Source: Valencia hispanica
Lineage: Eukaryota > Chordata > Actinopteri > Cyprinodontiformes > Valenciidae
Direction of reading: 5' to 3'
Assembly (NCBI GenBank): GCA_963556495.2
Contig: OY747722.1
Coordinates: 23,739,001 to 23,803,000 of the forward strand
DNA length: 64,000 nucleotides
Shown here in pieces: positions 45,846-58,219 of this stretch (position 1 is the first letter of the stretch; every line of letters starts with the position of its first letter). The position numbers and the translations under genes are program-made. Under the pieces are notes generated by a model that searched no databases, was not told where the DNA came from, and saw nothing but the letters and a program-made list of their open reading frames with translations.

Positions 45846-48800
45846 CTCACTCTTTAGCTTCTACATTGTTGTGATGCATTAAAATTTCCTGTCAAACATT
45901 TGCTACATGTGTTCTTTTAGTACTTTGTAATAAAAAAAAGAAACAAAAAGATGGCAGACATGTTAGTTTCTACAGATTTATAGGGCTGATATGTCTGAAT
46001 AAGTCTGATGGGCTGAAGTGATTGGTGCACTGGCCTTGCTAAGAATCATACTCTATGAAGAGCTCTGCAATACTTCAGCGCAATTGCCTGATGCCTCATT
46101 TGACATCAGACAAAGCACACGAAGACAATCTACTGAGGCAACATCCCTCTTCATGAACTCTTAGAACAGAGTGGGTCTTCAGCAGAGCCATTATTGAACG
46201 AATCAGCACAGAGCCAAGCGAAAAAGGACTTGTAATTTCTTTGTGGTTTTTTGCTACTGGATAAAATTTGCTGTTGCTGGGAAAACGTCAAAACATAAGC
46301 AGCTTCTTCTGAGAGCAAGCGAGAGGACATATCCCGTTACAAAAATTTTCAAGGTAAGTGCTTGGGGCATAGCTAATATGCTTTATTATATCCACTGATG
46401 CGTATCAAGCACTTCAAGAGAACTTCAGTGCCCACTTTCTCATTCCGCGTCCATTAATTATGATAAAAAAAACGCAGGGAGCAACATACACAACAATGGT
46501 GCATCAAAACCCTCTGACATTGTCAACATCTCAGAGCTTTGGAACACCTGGGTGCACTTCATCACATTACAGCTGCAAATTTATGAATGCTGTGGATGTG
46601 CAGTGGGTTCAGTACAGACAGGATCCATGGATAATGCAGCTTCATTAACAGAGAGTGTAACTGCTTGCCTAAAAGCATTATGGCATCTGTGTGAGCTATA
46701 GAGCTACATCATCAGGGATGTTAAATATTTACTGTGTGTGTGCCTGAGATTAATTATTTCTACGGAAAATGCACAAATGCGGAGGATTATTCTTCATGTC
46801 TTTTGGGACTGATACTCAATGTTAATAAAAAAATAAAAAAAGATATAAAATCTAACGAGGAAACCAAAAATTAGTTAAAGCACGTGCTGTAGATTGATTT
46901 ACGTTTTGAAAGGCAAATACTGTAATTAACTATTTTTGTTCAACATTTCTTTATTAGAACCAGATTTTCTAATGGGATGTGTATTTCTTCGGATAAAAAA
47001 TGTTTGGCGTTTGTCTTTCCAGCTGATTTGAAACCATGAGTCATATTCAATTAATCTATGCATATCAGTCACAACATTAAAACCATCAGGCGATTATGGT
47101 TCTTACCTCTGCTGTTTACTGAAATAAAATATGGATTAACCAAGGTGGACTGGAGGGAACCTTTGGTTCTAAGGGCTCTGTTTGTTTTGGCTTACAAACA
47201 GCACATTTTCTGCAGCCGATTAGCATCTCAAAAGCACAAATAGTTTCTGAACTACGACTCAGAATTTCAGAGGAGCTGAAAAGGAAGCTTCATGGATGCA
47301 GAACAGGACTAAAGAGCAGAGACAGAAAGAGGAAGTTAAAATCATCTCTCCCATCGATCACAATGGGCAAGGATATTATCCCAGACTCCAGCATCGCTGC
47401 CCTGCTTTCTAACCAGCCAAACAGAGATTTAAAAAGGAGCAGCAAAAGCGAATAAGGTGGATTAGCATTACTTGCCAACAACTGAATCAAGGACTTCACT
47501 CGCAAGCAGAGATCATTCCTGCCCATGGCATCACCATTCACAAAACTCTTTGAAGATACTTGGATGATATGTGATACAACATTAAATTTCCCCTTGAGAT
47601 ATATAAAGTGTTTTTGAATTGTGAGTGGCCAGAGTTTTCGATGGCTGTATGGAACATAGAGTAGCTCAGTTCTGCACATCTCCTATCTGCTGCTGTGCAC
47701 TGCTGCTTATGTGGCTGAAACAAAAGGCTGCTAAACGTATTTCTTACAAGAAATACACAATTAATTGTTTGGAAATATTTCCAGATCCAAAAGACATGGG
47801 TAGGCATGGTGAGTTAACTAAACAAGTGCCACCCTGCTGATATCATCTTGATACCCTACAAACAGAAAAAAACAGCCTAAACGTATAGATTTCTACACAG
47901 TAAAACTTATGAGTAAATGTTGCTTTTCTGTTTATTAACGAGCTCTTATGTTATATCATTTTTTAAATCTAAAAATACAGTGAAACTTTTATTATTATAT
48001 ACCCACCCATGCCTAGCGTCATCATTAATACAACCTACATAATCACTGAAACCACTTGAGCTTAATGAGTTTCATCCCCTCAGTGCTATTTTTAATATCA
48101 CTCATCATGCGGTAAAAGTTTTTACATGCAGTACAGCTGCGATCCCAGTCACTGTTTTCAGCTGAATCTAGAAATTCTGTTTGCATCCTTGTTCACAAAC
48201 AGTCATGTATTTTATTATAGTCAAGCAGTGTTTATATGTAACTACCATTTTGTAACTACCATTTGGAGCGCCAGTTGGGATTTTAAAGACTATTTAAAAT
48301 GACTATTGTTTGAAAGAGCTTAAATAAATTAGGCTTACATTACAAAGATATATGTTCATATGGAGATAAATAGTTTGTACAGAAATGTAAATACATTTGT
48401 GGGATTGGATATTTATTAAAAAAGGGATTTAAAAGGAGGTGCAACGTCAAAACAAAAAAATTAGTGACAAAGAAAAGTGTTAAAATATCTTTAGAAAACC
48501 TGGGGAACTACAGATCAAAACTACTTAAAAGAAAAAGAAAATAGTCTGGGTAATTAGAAAGATACAATAAAGAAACTATTAATTTTAATAGTTTTTAAAT
48601 AATAATTTAAAAAACGAAAACATATTGAGATCCGAGTAGATTTCTTACAAAAGGATCTAGTTCTAGTTCAGAAATGGGCTTCACACTTCCTCTTGAGAGG
48701 ACTGTAGCAAAATCTTTATTCCTACTCACTCACTAATTGTTTTATTTAGTGACTAATAGATGTTTTTACTACAACTTTCTGAGTCACCATTTATTAAAAA

Positions 48801-49689
48801 CAATAAAAAAAAGGTTAGTTTTTTTTTTCCAAGAAACTGTGAAAAATTGATTCGATTTATTTAGGAATTCAGCAGGGAAGAAGTTACAAAGCAACATAAT
48901 GCAAGGTTAATGGATGTGAAACTCACCTGCCACCTTTATAAAAGCCAGAGCACAACACTTTGCATTATTTTATGCTAATGGGTACCTCTTGTCAGCCCTT
49001 TTCACCCCGCAGGGAAAACAGAAGCTTTCTTTGTATTATATTTTTTGCTTGTCGTACTGCAAAATAGAAATTCTGTATTTGTGTGTGAGCTTAGAAAAAC
49101 TCACAAAGAAGCTTTTTGATTCTGGTCTCTCTGGAGGGAAAGCTGTACAACAATATTTCCAGGAAATTTACAATACTCAGTAATGAAAACAAAAGTCAAA
49201 TATTACAGAAAAATGCTCAGTCGGGATGATATTTGTTTTACACATTGTAAAACAGATGTGTTGAAGTTGTTTCAGCTATATATACAAATATGCAGCTTTA
49301 TAGGACTTAACTGCCTAATCCATATATGAAGAGAAATGGAAAATATAACTCTTGAGTGTGTAAATTATGTAAATAAATTATTTTTTATCTTTTAAATTAA
49401 AATACTAAACACAATTTTATAATTTTTTCTCATTTTAAAATTATTTTGTATGAAATGTCACATACCTGAATTTTTAACAGAAGAAATACAGATTACAAAC
49501 CGTGATAGGTGCTTTACAACAATTTGCCACCTGACAGATAAAAACGCTGAATACTGATAATATTTCCAGAACGTTTCCAAAACTGAAAAATAGGTATGTT
49601 TTTAAAAACGATTATTAAGATCAAGTGATTCAGGGTTTTGTCTTTTTGCATACTTCCTTGGCAGTATTTTATTGAATACCATCCCGTGT
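45846..49689. other. AT-rich intronic DNA, nothing recognised
   Basis: No domain-bearing frame. A short tandem duplication (GTAACTACCATTT twice) lies at 48238-48266. Confidence 0.45.
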
Positions 49690-49965
49690 GAAAGTTTTCA
49701 TACCCTCTAAATTTTTTCACCTCTTCTAAAAGAAGAAAACCTGTAAGATGTTGCAGAAGACTGAAAGCTGTGTGTGCCTTTTGAGGGCAATTTGCCACAC
49801 AGGATTTGATTTAGGGGTATCTGGAAAAAAAGGGAGCTGAATACAAAGGGATGGCTCACTTTTTAGAGACCCATGTATTTTACTTTCTTTCTACCTCAAA
49901 ATTATACTCCACTTTGTGTTAATCTAAGTGATTGTAACAGCACAAAATGTGGAAAGGTTCACAAG
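49690..49965. mobile_element. Tc1-like transposon 3' fragment
   Basis: AGGGAGCTGAATACAAAGGG, then TCAAAATTATACTCCACTTTGTGTTAATCTAA and CAAAATGTGGAAAGGTTCA match the non-coding terminal region shared with 32860-32955. The final inverted-repeat bases are gone. Confidence 0.5.
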
Positions 49966-50564
49966 ATGGAATGCAAAAAGGATCCTGATTACAGGGACTT
50001 CATGTTCTGTGTGCAATTGCTATATAAAAAGCAGCATGTGACAAGTGACCCCGCTCCAGTTAGGAGGCTACAGCCCGTAAACCAGCACACCCAAGGAGAA
50101 GCATCCCACCTCAGGCTACCGTCCCCATCTGCCTGCCCTCTCGCCCTGTGACAAGGCCGAAGCCCATGGTCATCAGTCTTAAATCTGTGCTGTATGTGTG
50201 CATGTTAAGCTGCATGTGAGAAAGAAAAATTCCAGGAGACAAAATGACCTTACAAATTTTCAGCCAAACCATTTTTGCCCTGTAAAATCACCTGGTTACT
50301 GCAAGCTTGCTAACCTTTCCTTGAAAATATAGTTTTGTTAAATAAAAGCAGTTAAATTTTTTTTAATGGATTATTAAGATATTTAAGGCTAAAAAAAGTG
50401 ATTTGAGAAACTATTGCCTGTATTTGTGCTGGATTCAGTGGAAAATTTATCATACAGAAGATTTGTGGTATATTAAAAATAAACCTTTCATCTAAGCTTT
50501 TTTTATTTATTTTATCTGAATGTGTTGCAGCATGAAAGTCCTAAGTCTGAATAATGGACTGCAA

Positions 50565-50835
50565 TCTTTTTACATAGCATTTGTATGTGCTCCCCGTGTA
50601 TTTGTGGGTTTTCTCTGGGTACTCTTCTTCCTCATAAAAACTTGACTGTCTAGAGTGAGCCCTTAGGAGTGAGTGTGTGCATGGTTGTATGTCCTGTGTT
50701 GAACTGCGATGGACTGGCGCCCTGTCCAGGGTGTGCCTCCCTATCGCCTACTGACCACTAGAGGTAGGAACCAACCCCACTGTGACCCGGCAGAAAAAAG
50801 CAGATATGACCAATTGATAAATGGATTGACATTGG
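50565..50835 (+). repeat. SINE fragment, same family as 7475-7847
   Basis: TGCTCCCCGTGTATTTGTGGGTT, then TGCGATGGACTGGCGCCCTG and GTCCAGGGTGTGCC follow the order of the complete copy. The tRNA-like head is missing. The tail is a short AAATGGATTGA. Confidence 0.75.
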
Positions 50836-53130
50836 GGGTCACTTCCAAACTTTTTTATATCACAACTATACATAGAGAACGTCCAGTGAAAACGGTTGTG
50901 CTTTAACAGTGCAAGGAGTCCCAACCTACAGAAGGTAACAGCTATCTATTATTGGCACCAGTGGAAAACAGTCTGTGTTGAAATGTTTTCTTTAACCACA
51001 AATTTGATAGGTTTGGACTAAGAAAATGTTTTGCATATATTAGAAATTACATGATGCTAAATATTTTAGTTTTAAAACATTTGCTACAACTTTCCCTTAA
51101 ATGTCAAATGGCCAGCATTTTTATAACGTTCTAGCAAGTCCGATGACTCTACACTGCAGTAGTGTAAGGCCACTGATGATAGTAACAGCTGCCCAGGGGC
51201 AGCAGTGAGGCTCCCATTCAGTCAGCACCACCGCGCCCTCTGATCACCACCCACAGGCAAAGTAGATTAAGTGTCTTGCCCAAGCACATAACGCCAAGGC
51301 GGACGGAAACGTATGGAGAGGCGGTTCGAACCAGGTTCAAACCTAGTAACCCCACCACCTTACTTACAAAAAAAGCTAATTTAGCTTTTTGGAAGTATTC
51401 GCATGGGCAAAAGACCCTTACTTGGTGTGTCATGAAGTCATGTGTTTTAACTTCAAAAATAATTAATAAGTTTTAAGATTATTAAAACTGTGCATTTATT
51501 TTAGTAATAGTAGGGATAATTTTACTTTCCAGTCATAAATTAAAGCAGGTAATGCATATATGCATATATTTCTGCGTTAATGTTGTGATTTTGTGAATAT
51601 GTGGTATTTTTATGATGGTCGTCACTGGTTTTAGCATTTCAACATAAGCCACAACCATCTACACCCTGAGAAAAAAGAATACCTGTTTGCCTACCGCTTC
51701 CTCCACAACAATCCTATGGATCAAGCTCATCTAAAAAGCCTCGTGAGTCTGGTGCTTCTGTATCTGTCGCCCCAGCAGCCAGCTCAAGTAGGTGATTCTA
51801 TTCCTCTCTAATACACTCTCTTGGTCTCTCATCCTCCTAATACGAATCAGGATCAGGTCTTTAGAAACCTGTCAAGTACAGATGTAAAAGGGCTTGATAG
51901 TATGAAGGAGCAGTTACCAGAAAATGTACTTTTAGAAACTAGATTGCAATGCAGGCCACAAATGGGTAGAGGCATGGTAGACATACAGTTGGAGAGAAAG
52001 CAGAGGACCACAGGAATGAGTGTCTGTGTAACAGAAAGAATAGATACAGGAAGAAGGGGAAAAAAAGGGTAGAAGACACAGAAAATGAAAGGGCACTTTA
52101 TTCCACAGAGCTGCAGTTCTTAGGGGATTTCTTTTCTTTTTTTATCCTGAGCTAGTTCCCTTATCGTGTTGACGACTTATCTCCCATTTTCTCCTCCTCA
52201 AGGCAATAAACAGACACAAAGCACCTGGAGGATAGGAAATGCACAACAACAAAAGAGTGACTCTTCAGCACTCCCTCTGTTTTCATTATCAGCTGCGGTG
52301 TGAGACTTTTGATGCAGCTCCGGATTATCCTGCGTGCGCTGGATGACCGATGTGAACAGCATCTGAAGCATGAAGGACACCGATCATGTCAGCCAAGGCA
52401 AAGGCACATTACAACTGTGAGCGGACCTCAAGGACTCCAGTAGATTAAAACTGATTGAAATTCCATTTGTGGCATTCAACGTTTTTTTTTTTTTCTTTTT
52501 TCCTCCCTGTCAGGTCCCTTCTCCTCCCCATAGTTTAAATGCCCCAACTGTGAGCCGAGTCTGCCCTCCGAATAAACAAATGAGATTGCATTTGTGGAGG
52601 CAGGCGTCTCAACGTTGTATAGCAATAATATCAAGCTGTGGGGTTTTGTAATATGAACCAAAACAAATGAGTGTGTGTGTGTGTCTCGACTTTAACACAT
52701 TAAAATGTGTGCACATATGTCCATGCATTCTCACAATAAAATGCCAAATTCTGCCGTGAACGGTGCTTATAGAGATGCACCTACTGAGTAACGGGTTGCC
52801 ATAATGTTATGTTTTTGTGCTTAAGTTACCTGACAGGGAGCTCAAGGGCCCAACATTATCTTTTTACTCGTTAACTGAATGCACCCTAGCAACGCGGCTA
52901 CTTTATGCAGATGATCGCACGTTTTCAATGTGTTACAATGCCAGGGCTTTAAGAATGTGGAGATGATTACAAAAATATTATAGTCTTAACCAGGGTCTAA
53001 AGCTTTTTTAATTCAACCTTGAATGCAAAAACACACAAATGATTCAATATTGTTATGTAGTAAACAAAAATGAAGCCTAATAAGAAATGCTGTTAGTGTG
53101 TTGACAACCAAGTATACTCCATGATCCTAT
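50836..53130. other. intronic DNA with one repeat fragment
   Basis: A generic teleost repeat at about 51175-51360 includes TAAGTGTCTTGCCCAAGCAC and GGTTCGAACCAGG. A GT run lies at 52670-52685 and a T-run at 52482-52500. No gene recognised. Confidence 0.45.
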
Positions 53131-54420
53131 AGCTTACAACAGCAAGAATCTGAAGTAGTCTTTCTCTGTATGACTGTCAGTCTCTGGTATCATTGAGGTA
53201 TGTACTTTGACTATGACATTGCAACTCCTTTATTTGTTTCTTATTCTGCCATGTTGTTGCTGTGCTTGGGAATCATTGTTCTGTTGATTACTCCTTTTGC
53301 CAAGCATAAGCCATCAGACCGATGACTTCCCATTTGACCTTAAAATACTCTGGCATACAGCAGAAATTGTGGACAAGGACCTACAAGGTGCCCAGCTCTT
53401 ATTCCTGTAAAACAAGCCAAAATCATAGCCCCTCCACCATCACTGCTGCTGCTTCTCGTGTCCTCACTAGAACCAGGAAAGTAGAGCACATCACCCCAGT
53501 TCTAAAGTCTTTACACTGGCTCCCTGTAGCTCAGAGAATAGACTACAAAATACTTTTACTAGCTCATAAATCATTGAATGATCTAGCACCAAAGTATCTT
53601 GAAGATCTACTGTCTATACTATACCAACCCCCCCCCCCCAAATTCCAGTCTACTCAACATTCCTACAATTAGAACCAAACACAGAGAAGCAGCTTTCAGT
53701 TTCTATGCTCCTCTAATCTGGAAAAAACTTCCAGACAACTGCAAAGCTGCTGAAACACTGAGTTCTTTTAAATCATGGCTAAAAACCAATCTGTTTAGAG
53801 CTGCCTTTGAGTAATGTTTTATGTATCATATGTTTTGTGTGCTTCATGCTTTATTGCTGTTTTTACTTTATCCTAAAATCATGTCTGCTTTTGAGTAATG
53901 TTTTTATGTGCCATATGCTCTGTTTGTGTTTTAATCGTCTCTATTGTAACTCAGTTTAAGATACGGCTTTTTTTTATAGGTTCTCTGAGCATTGCAAAGT
54001 TTGATGAATATAGCTGGGCTGTGCACTCTTTGAAAAGCTGGTAATAGTCCCGAATGTTTCCCCCTATAAATAATCTTAATACACTCGGAACAATTTGGAA
54101 CAGTTAAACTCTTCCCAGATTAATTGTCAGCAAAAATTGCTTCTCTAAGGTCATTGCTGATGTCTTTGTTCCTTAGAATTGTCTTAGCATAAACCTGTAT
54201 GGTTCAGACCAGCTAAGTGGACAAACTCCTGGCTGCATAACACTTGCTGATTATCAGGTGCTTAGATTAGCATCACCTGGTTGGTAGTTTTCTACGTTAA
54301 CACTTTTAGTTAGAGATTTGAGTGTTTAGCTTGTCATGGAGGGGATGATTAAAAGACCTATAATCTGGTTTGTGAAAAGATTTACAATCATTATTTTTTA
54401 GGCTTATTTTATTCATACAA
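53131..54420. mobile_element. older transposon-derived repeat interrupted by an L2 tail
   Basis: 53131-53440 and about 53990-54420 carry phrases typical of decayed fish Tc1-type repeats (TTGGGAATCATTGTTCTGTTG; CTCTTCCCAGATTAATTGTC). The LINE tail at 53441-53985 lies between them. Whether the two outer parts were one element is inference. Confidence 0.4.
53441..53816 (+). pseudogene. L2-type LINE, C-terminal fragment
   Basis: Reads AAASRVLTRTRKVEHITPVL and then LHWLPVAQRIDYKILLLAHK, the conserved post-RT end of L2-type LINEs. After a frame change it continues EAAFSFYAPLIWKKLPDN and SFKSWLKTNLFRAAFE, with TAA at 53812-53814. The frame shift falls at a run of C residues (about 53630-53639). The RT core and endonuclease are absent, so this is a 5'-truncated insertion. 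Confidence 0.8.
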
Positions 54421-56193
54421 ATTTTGCTGTTATAGAACTTTGCACAATTTAGTTTTGGATATTCAGTGACAGACAATAAAAAAGTCTGTAATGTGTTGCA
54501 ATTTGGGTTTTTTCTGTGTCGTAATTTTCGTTATTTTTTTGTAATTTTTTTATAATGAAAAACAATTCAACTTTCAATTCAACAACAATCTTGGAAAAAA
54601 TGCTATTTAAATTTCCAATTACTGCTCTCGGAAAGAAAGTGGAATAGGCTATAATTGGATTCGACATCTCTAATACAGCGAGTAAACATTTTGCAACATG
54701 CAGCTTAAAACACACAAATGTCTTCCACCAAAAGGAATTTTATTTAGATAACTACAATATTAACAATGTCATTATTTGTTACAAACATTCCTATAAAAAT
54801 CACTTATTTCTAGCCTGCAACTCACAATGCAATTCCAAATATAGACTGAAAAACACTGCAGTGCACTGGCTAAGAGGAGGAGAAACAAAATGAAATCAAA
54901 AATAAGTTTGTTCGGGTTAACTACAAGTATTAAAAGCAAAGTAAAGAGACTAGGTATAACTGTATGTGTATATTGCGCAGCTCAAACAATGCAAAACACC
55001 AGAAGAAAGTCTTTCCATCGTTCTTCCATATAAATTTCCCCCATTTAGCCAAGCAGTACAGTGATGTGAGGCCAACTCCTCATGTAATAAGCGGGTAAAA
55101 TCGCTCAAACAGAGCACCGAGGATGAAAAACACTTCCAATCGGAGGTACAACTGAGAAGGCACAGTTGAATAACTACAAAACAAGACATCTAAAGCTAGA
55201 GCTCACTGCTGGTCCATCTTGGTAATAGAGGCATTTACTCTACCCTCACCTGAGCACATGACATCCCCTCCCACCCTGGGTAGAGGCCACATCATGAGAG
55301 AGTGACAGGCTATTTAAAAGGGGCAGTTGTAGTGAAGATGTTATACAGTGTGGTGAAAAGTGTTTGGGCCCTTAAAGGATTCTTCTGATTTAGCTTATTT
55401 TTTTTATGGTCACAATTACATGTTTCATTTTTATCCCAATGCACACTGCAGTTGCTCAGACTCCATGTCAACAAATTTAGATCCCTTGATTCATCCAAGT
55501 CAGTCTCCAAAACTAAAGTGTTTAAATGTTGCAGTTGTAGATATCAAGTAAGCACACAACAAGGAGCCTTAAATAGGTTTTTGCTTCAGAAAGACTTACG
55601 TTAGGTGGTTTTCAAGTCGAAATTTATCCCAACAAGCCAACTGGATAGTTAATAACAACAATGACAACAACGAGGATGAAGATTTTCTTTTCCCACGTGC
55701 TGAAACATACTATTACAGTAATGGTGTCACTATTCAAGAAAAAAATAAGCCCATCTGTTAGTGTGGGATTTTAAAACTCCCCTGTAGCAGCTTTAGCAAG
55801 TGACTCAGCTGTAAATAGATTTGGTGCAGGTCTTAGCAACATAAAGACAGCCCTAGTGATCCACTTTGCTCTACATTGTTGTAGGTTTATCCAACTAAAC
55901 CCTCAACTAAAAAAGAAAAAAAAAGAGGCCAAACCTTACAGCAGCTGTGTAAAGACTGTTTACACTGTTGAACATTTGGATATGGCTTCGTTTTACATGT
56001 AATCTCAACATGCTTCAAAGCCAACACATTTCTCTGCTCTAGTCAAACATGCCTCAGGAGTAGCATGCTCATGTTTGAGTAATTTTCACTGAAGTGAAAC
56101 TACACGCTGGATGGAACTACTCAAACACTAAGTGGGCCCTTAAAACAAAGCAGGCAAAGCCAGGATCTCCACCCCCACACCCCTTGCTCCTAC
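54421..56193. other. intronic DNA beside the tafa5 exon
   Basis: A DNA-transposon end fragment begins at 55346 (TACAGTGTGGTGAAAAGTGT). The remainder is AT-rich with no recognised gene. Confidence 0.45.
55345..55560. mobile_element. DNA-transposon end fragment
   Basis: CAGTGTGGTGAAAAGTGTTTG with TA before it resembles the terminal repeat of a common teleost DNA transposon. The right end was not found. Confidence 0.45.
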
Positions 56194-56343
56194 CGTCCAC
56201 ACAGGCAGGTCTGGCTCTTGTAGTTCCAGCGATCTGGCCCTTCTTACAGGCACAGCGGGCCGTCTGCCTGGCGATGGTCCGTCGTGGTTGGCTGCTGTCC
56301 CTGTCCAACGTCACAATCTCACATGTCCCCGCTGCCAGCTGGC
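56194..56343 (-). CDS. tafa5: tafa5 (fam19a5) internal coding exon
   Basis: TAFA5 is a small secreted, cysteine-rich, chemokine-like protein expressed mainly in the nervous system. On the minus strand this exon is preceded by a splice acceptor (TTTCCAG, intron side from 56344) and followed by a donor (GTAGGA, intron side from 56193). It holds 2 + 49x3 + 1 bases, so both introns are phase 1. The peptide starts QLAAGTCEIVTLDRDSS and ends TTRARPACVD, with cysteines at exon residues 7, 30, 32 and 47. The DRDSS stretch, where TAFA1-4 carry a Cys-Cys pair, points to TAFA5 specifically. The segment corresponds to the start of the mature protein, just after the signal peptide. I could not find the signal-peptide exon (expected at higher coordinates) or the C-terminal exon (expected at lower coordinates). 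The tafa5a/tafa5b paralogue is not resolvable. The identification rests on remembered family sequence and is strong. Confidence 0.93.
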
Positions 56344-56870
56344 CTGGAAATGACATTGCACCACAGCATGGGAGGTCAGAGAGATGCAATCATAAACAGG
56401 ACAGAATAAACTAGTCTGTTTACTCTGTAAAATCCCGATTCTGATTCACGCGCATCTAGGAAGCCCTGGTATTTACATCCAAATCTGCTGCAGCTCAATC
56501 AGGAGGAAAAGATGGTACTTCATAGAGTCCTATACCGTGTAAATGGACTGGATATCAAAAATATACACATCCCCGTTATATTAACAGGTTTTAGCGATTG
56601 CACAAGTGTGCAGACCCTTAAGCTAATGATTAGATGAAGCCCCTTTTGATTGAAGTTTAGCACCTGCCAATACTCATAGTAAATCAGATTAACCTGGCAC
56701 AAAATACAGATGGTCCAGTGTTTTGTTTTTATTTTGCTTACTAGCATATTCAGCTAAAGCCACAGTTTTCATAGTGATTACAAGGGATCAGAAGGATCTC
56801 AATTCATTAAGGTATCACTTTCCCACAGTTTTTCCCATATCTCTGAATTAAGGAGAAAGTTAAAGAACAG

Positions 56871-58216
56871 GGGTCTCATTTATAAAACTTTGCGTAGAAT
56901 CATTACTAAAACCGTACTTAAGCTCAGCAACTTTTTTTTTACTTACACCTAGTAAGTTTCCGATCTATCAAACTTAGAGTACGCACAGCTGCACGCACTT
57001 TCCGCTTTATAAATCCCACTCTCCCTAGAAATGTGCGCAGGTGTTTTTGGATCATATCCCGCCTCCTACACACCCACTTTCTCCCATAAATGGTCCATGC
57101 AAAGTGTCTAGTGAATATTCTGCATCAACTTAAGCCAGCTAATATGGGGCATTTCACGGGTAACCATGGCAACCGAGAGGCGGAGAAAGTAATTCCGCAG
57201 AGACAGCTGCAGTAAACTGTTTTATTTCAATCACTCAATCAGCGCTTTACTCAGCCGAATACAGCCAAAGTGCTTCCATTAAAAGACAAAAAAACAGTTT
57301 CAAAAAGAAAATGTGTGACAAGAAGAGAGTAAAAAGATTTAAAAATGTAATAATAAAAGCACCACAAGCAATAAAAACGATAAGAACAATAAAGTTTCAA
57401 TTAGGCCTATATGATTACTTCTTGTAGCAACAATAATACAGGAATTTATTAAAACAAATAAAACTAGATATTTAAAGCCTGACAGAAAAGGTCCGTTTTA
57501 AGTCTACTTTTAAAAAGTAGGATCCTTACAAAATATTGATTTGGGGTCACAAACAAACGGAAGAGCTGCAAATGACGCAGATTTGATGCAGCAGCGTTCC
57601 TGATATAAATAAGAAGAGCGGGGGACGGGGTGCACGGTTCCAGCGGGTCAGTAGATCCAACACCGGGTCCAGTTCAGCACATAGATCTAATAGTACTGCT
57701 TTAAGGAGTCTACATCCGGTCCTGATGCTTCCAGTGGCGTGATCTACAATGAGCGCCAGCATCCATTGTGCATCATTATGCAGGGGACGCTGCAGTATTC
57801 CTACTTCACACAATTAATTCACCAGTAAGTGCAATTTCTATATAATCTGAATAGATAAATACATATGAACATACTGTGATATGATTCTTATGTGCAACAT
57901 ATTTTCATTCAGATTCTCATTTTTATTCTCAGTTCAGAGAAGGGATGGGGGGGGTCTGCTGGTTGTGTGTCTGTGTGCCCAAAGCTCTACAAGTTTGAAA
58001 TAGTGGCTTTCATTTTCATTTTTGCCATCTCTCCTGCTGCGCTGTCAGTGTCCTCTGTTTCCACAGAGTGTGTAAGCAAGATCCTTAGTGTGCTTAAAGT
58101 TGCGCACATTTTTCCGTCACGTTTGTTTTCTATAAATCCCAAACTTTGCGTAGAAAGTTGCTTGCGTAGTTTTCACACCCCGTTTTGTGCGTAAGCAAGC
58201 TTTATAAATGAGACCC
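56871..58216 (-). mobile_element. Harbinger-type transposon with CAG duplications
   Basis: A perfect 16-bp inverted repeat, GGGTCTCATTTATAAA, forms both ends. The trinucleotide CAG flanks each (56868-56870, 58217-58219), which fits the 3-bp CWG duplications reported for zebrafish Harbinger elements. Inside, the minus strand keeps a stretch resembling the N-terminal region of Harbinger transposases. ACTTTGCGTAGAA also recurs in direct orientation near both ends (56887-56899, 58143-58155). The 1,346-bp copy is too short for both Harbinger genes and has no intact frame. Confidence 0.75.
57547..57813 (-). pseudogene. Harbinger transposase N-terminal remnant
   Basis: The 88-codon frame contains CRLLKAVLLDLCAELDPVLD followed by LTRWNRA. 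This resembles the (F)RL..A.LLDLCAEL.P.L...TRRNRA region ahead of the catalytic domain in fish Harbinger/HARBI1-like transposases. Downstream the frame is lost, and the DDE catalytic part was not found. Confidence 0.5.
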
Positions 58217-58219
58217 CAG

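Larger units (their letters stand above)
1..56193 (-). other. tafa5: tafa5 intron downstream of the recognised exon
   Basis: Inferred from the donor site at 56193 on the minus strand. The next coding exon, which should carry the remaining cysteines and the C-terminus, was searched for by eye in this interval and not found, so the intron probably runs past position 1. Very long introns are usual for TAFA genes. The interval is filled with transposable-element copies, which are listed separately. Confidence 0.65.

Noticed and set aside
51175..51360. GGTTCGAACC motif as a tRNA B-box / tRNA gene
   Set aside because: No cloverleaf or A-box at proper spacing; the context matches a generic dispersed repeat.
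1..56193. The tafa5 exon encoding the C-terminal cysteines
   Set aside because: Searched by eye on the minus strand for the Trp-Cys and Leu-Glu-Gly-Glu region with flanking splice sites; no convincing match, so not reported.
56094..56414. 106-codon plus-strand frame over the tafa5 exon
   Set aside because: Antisense shadow of the exon; it crosses both splice sites.
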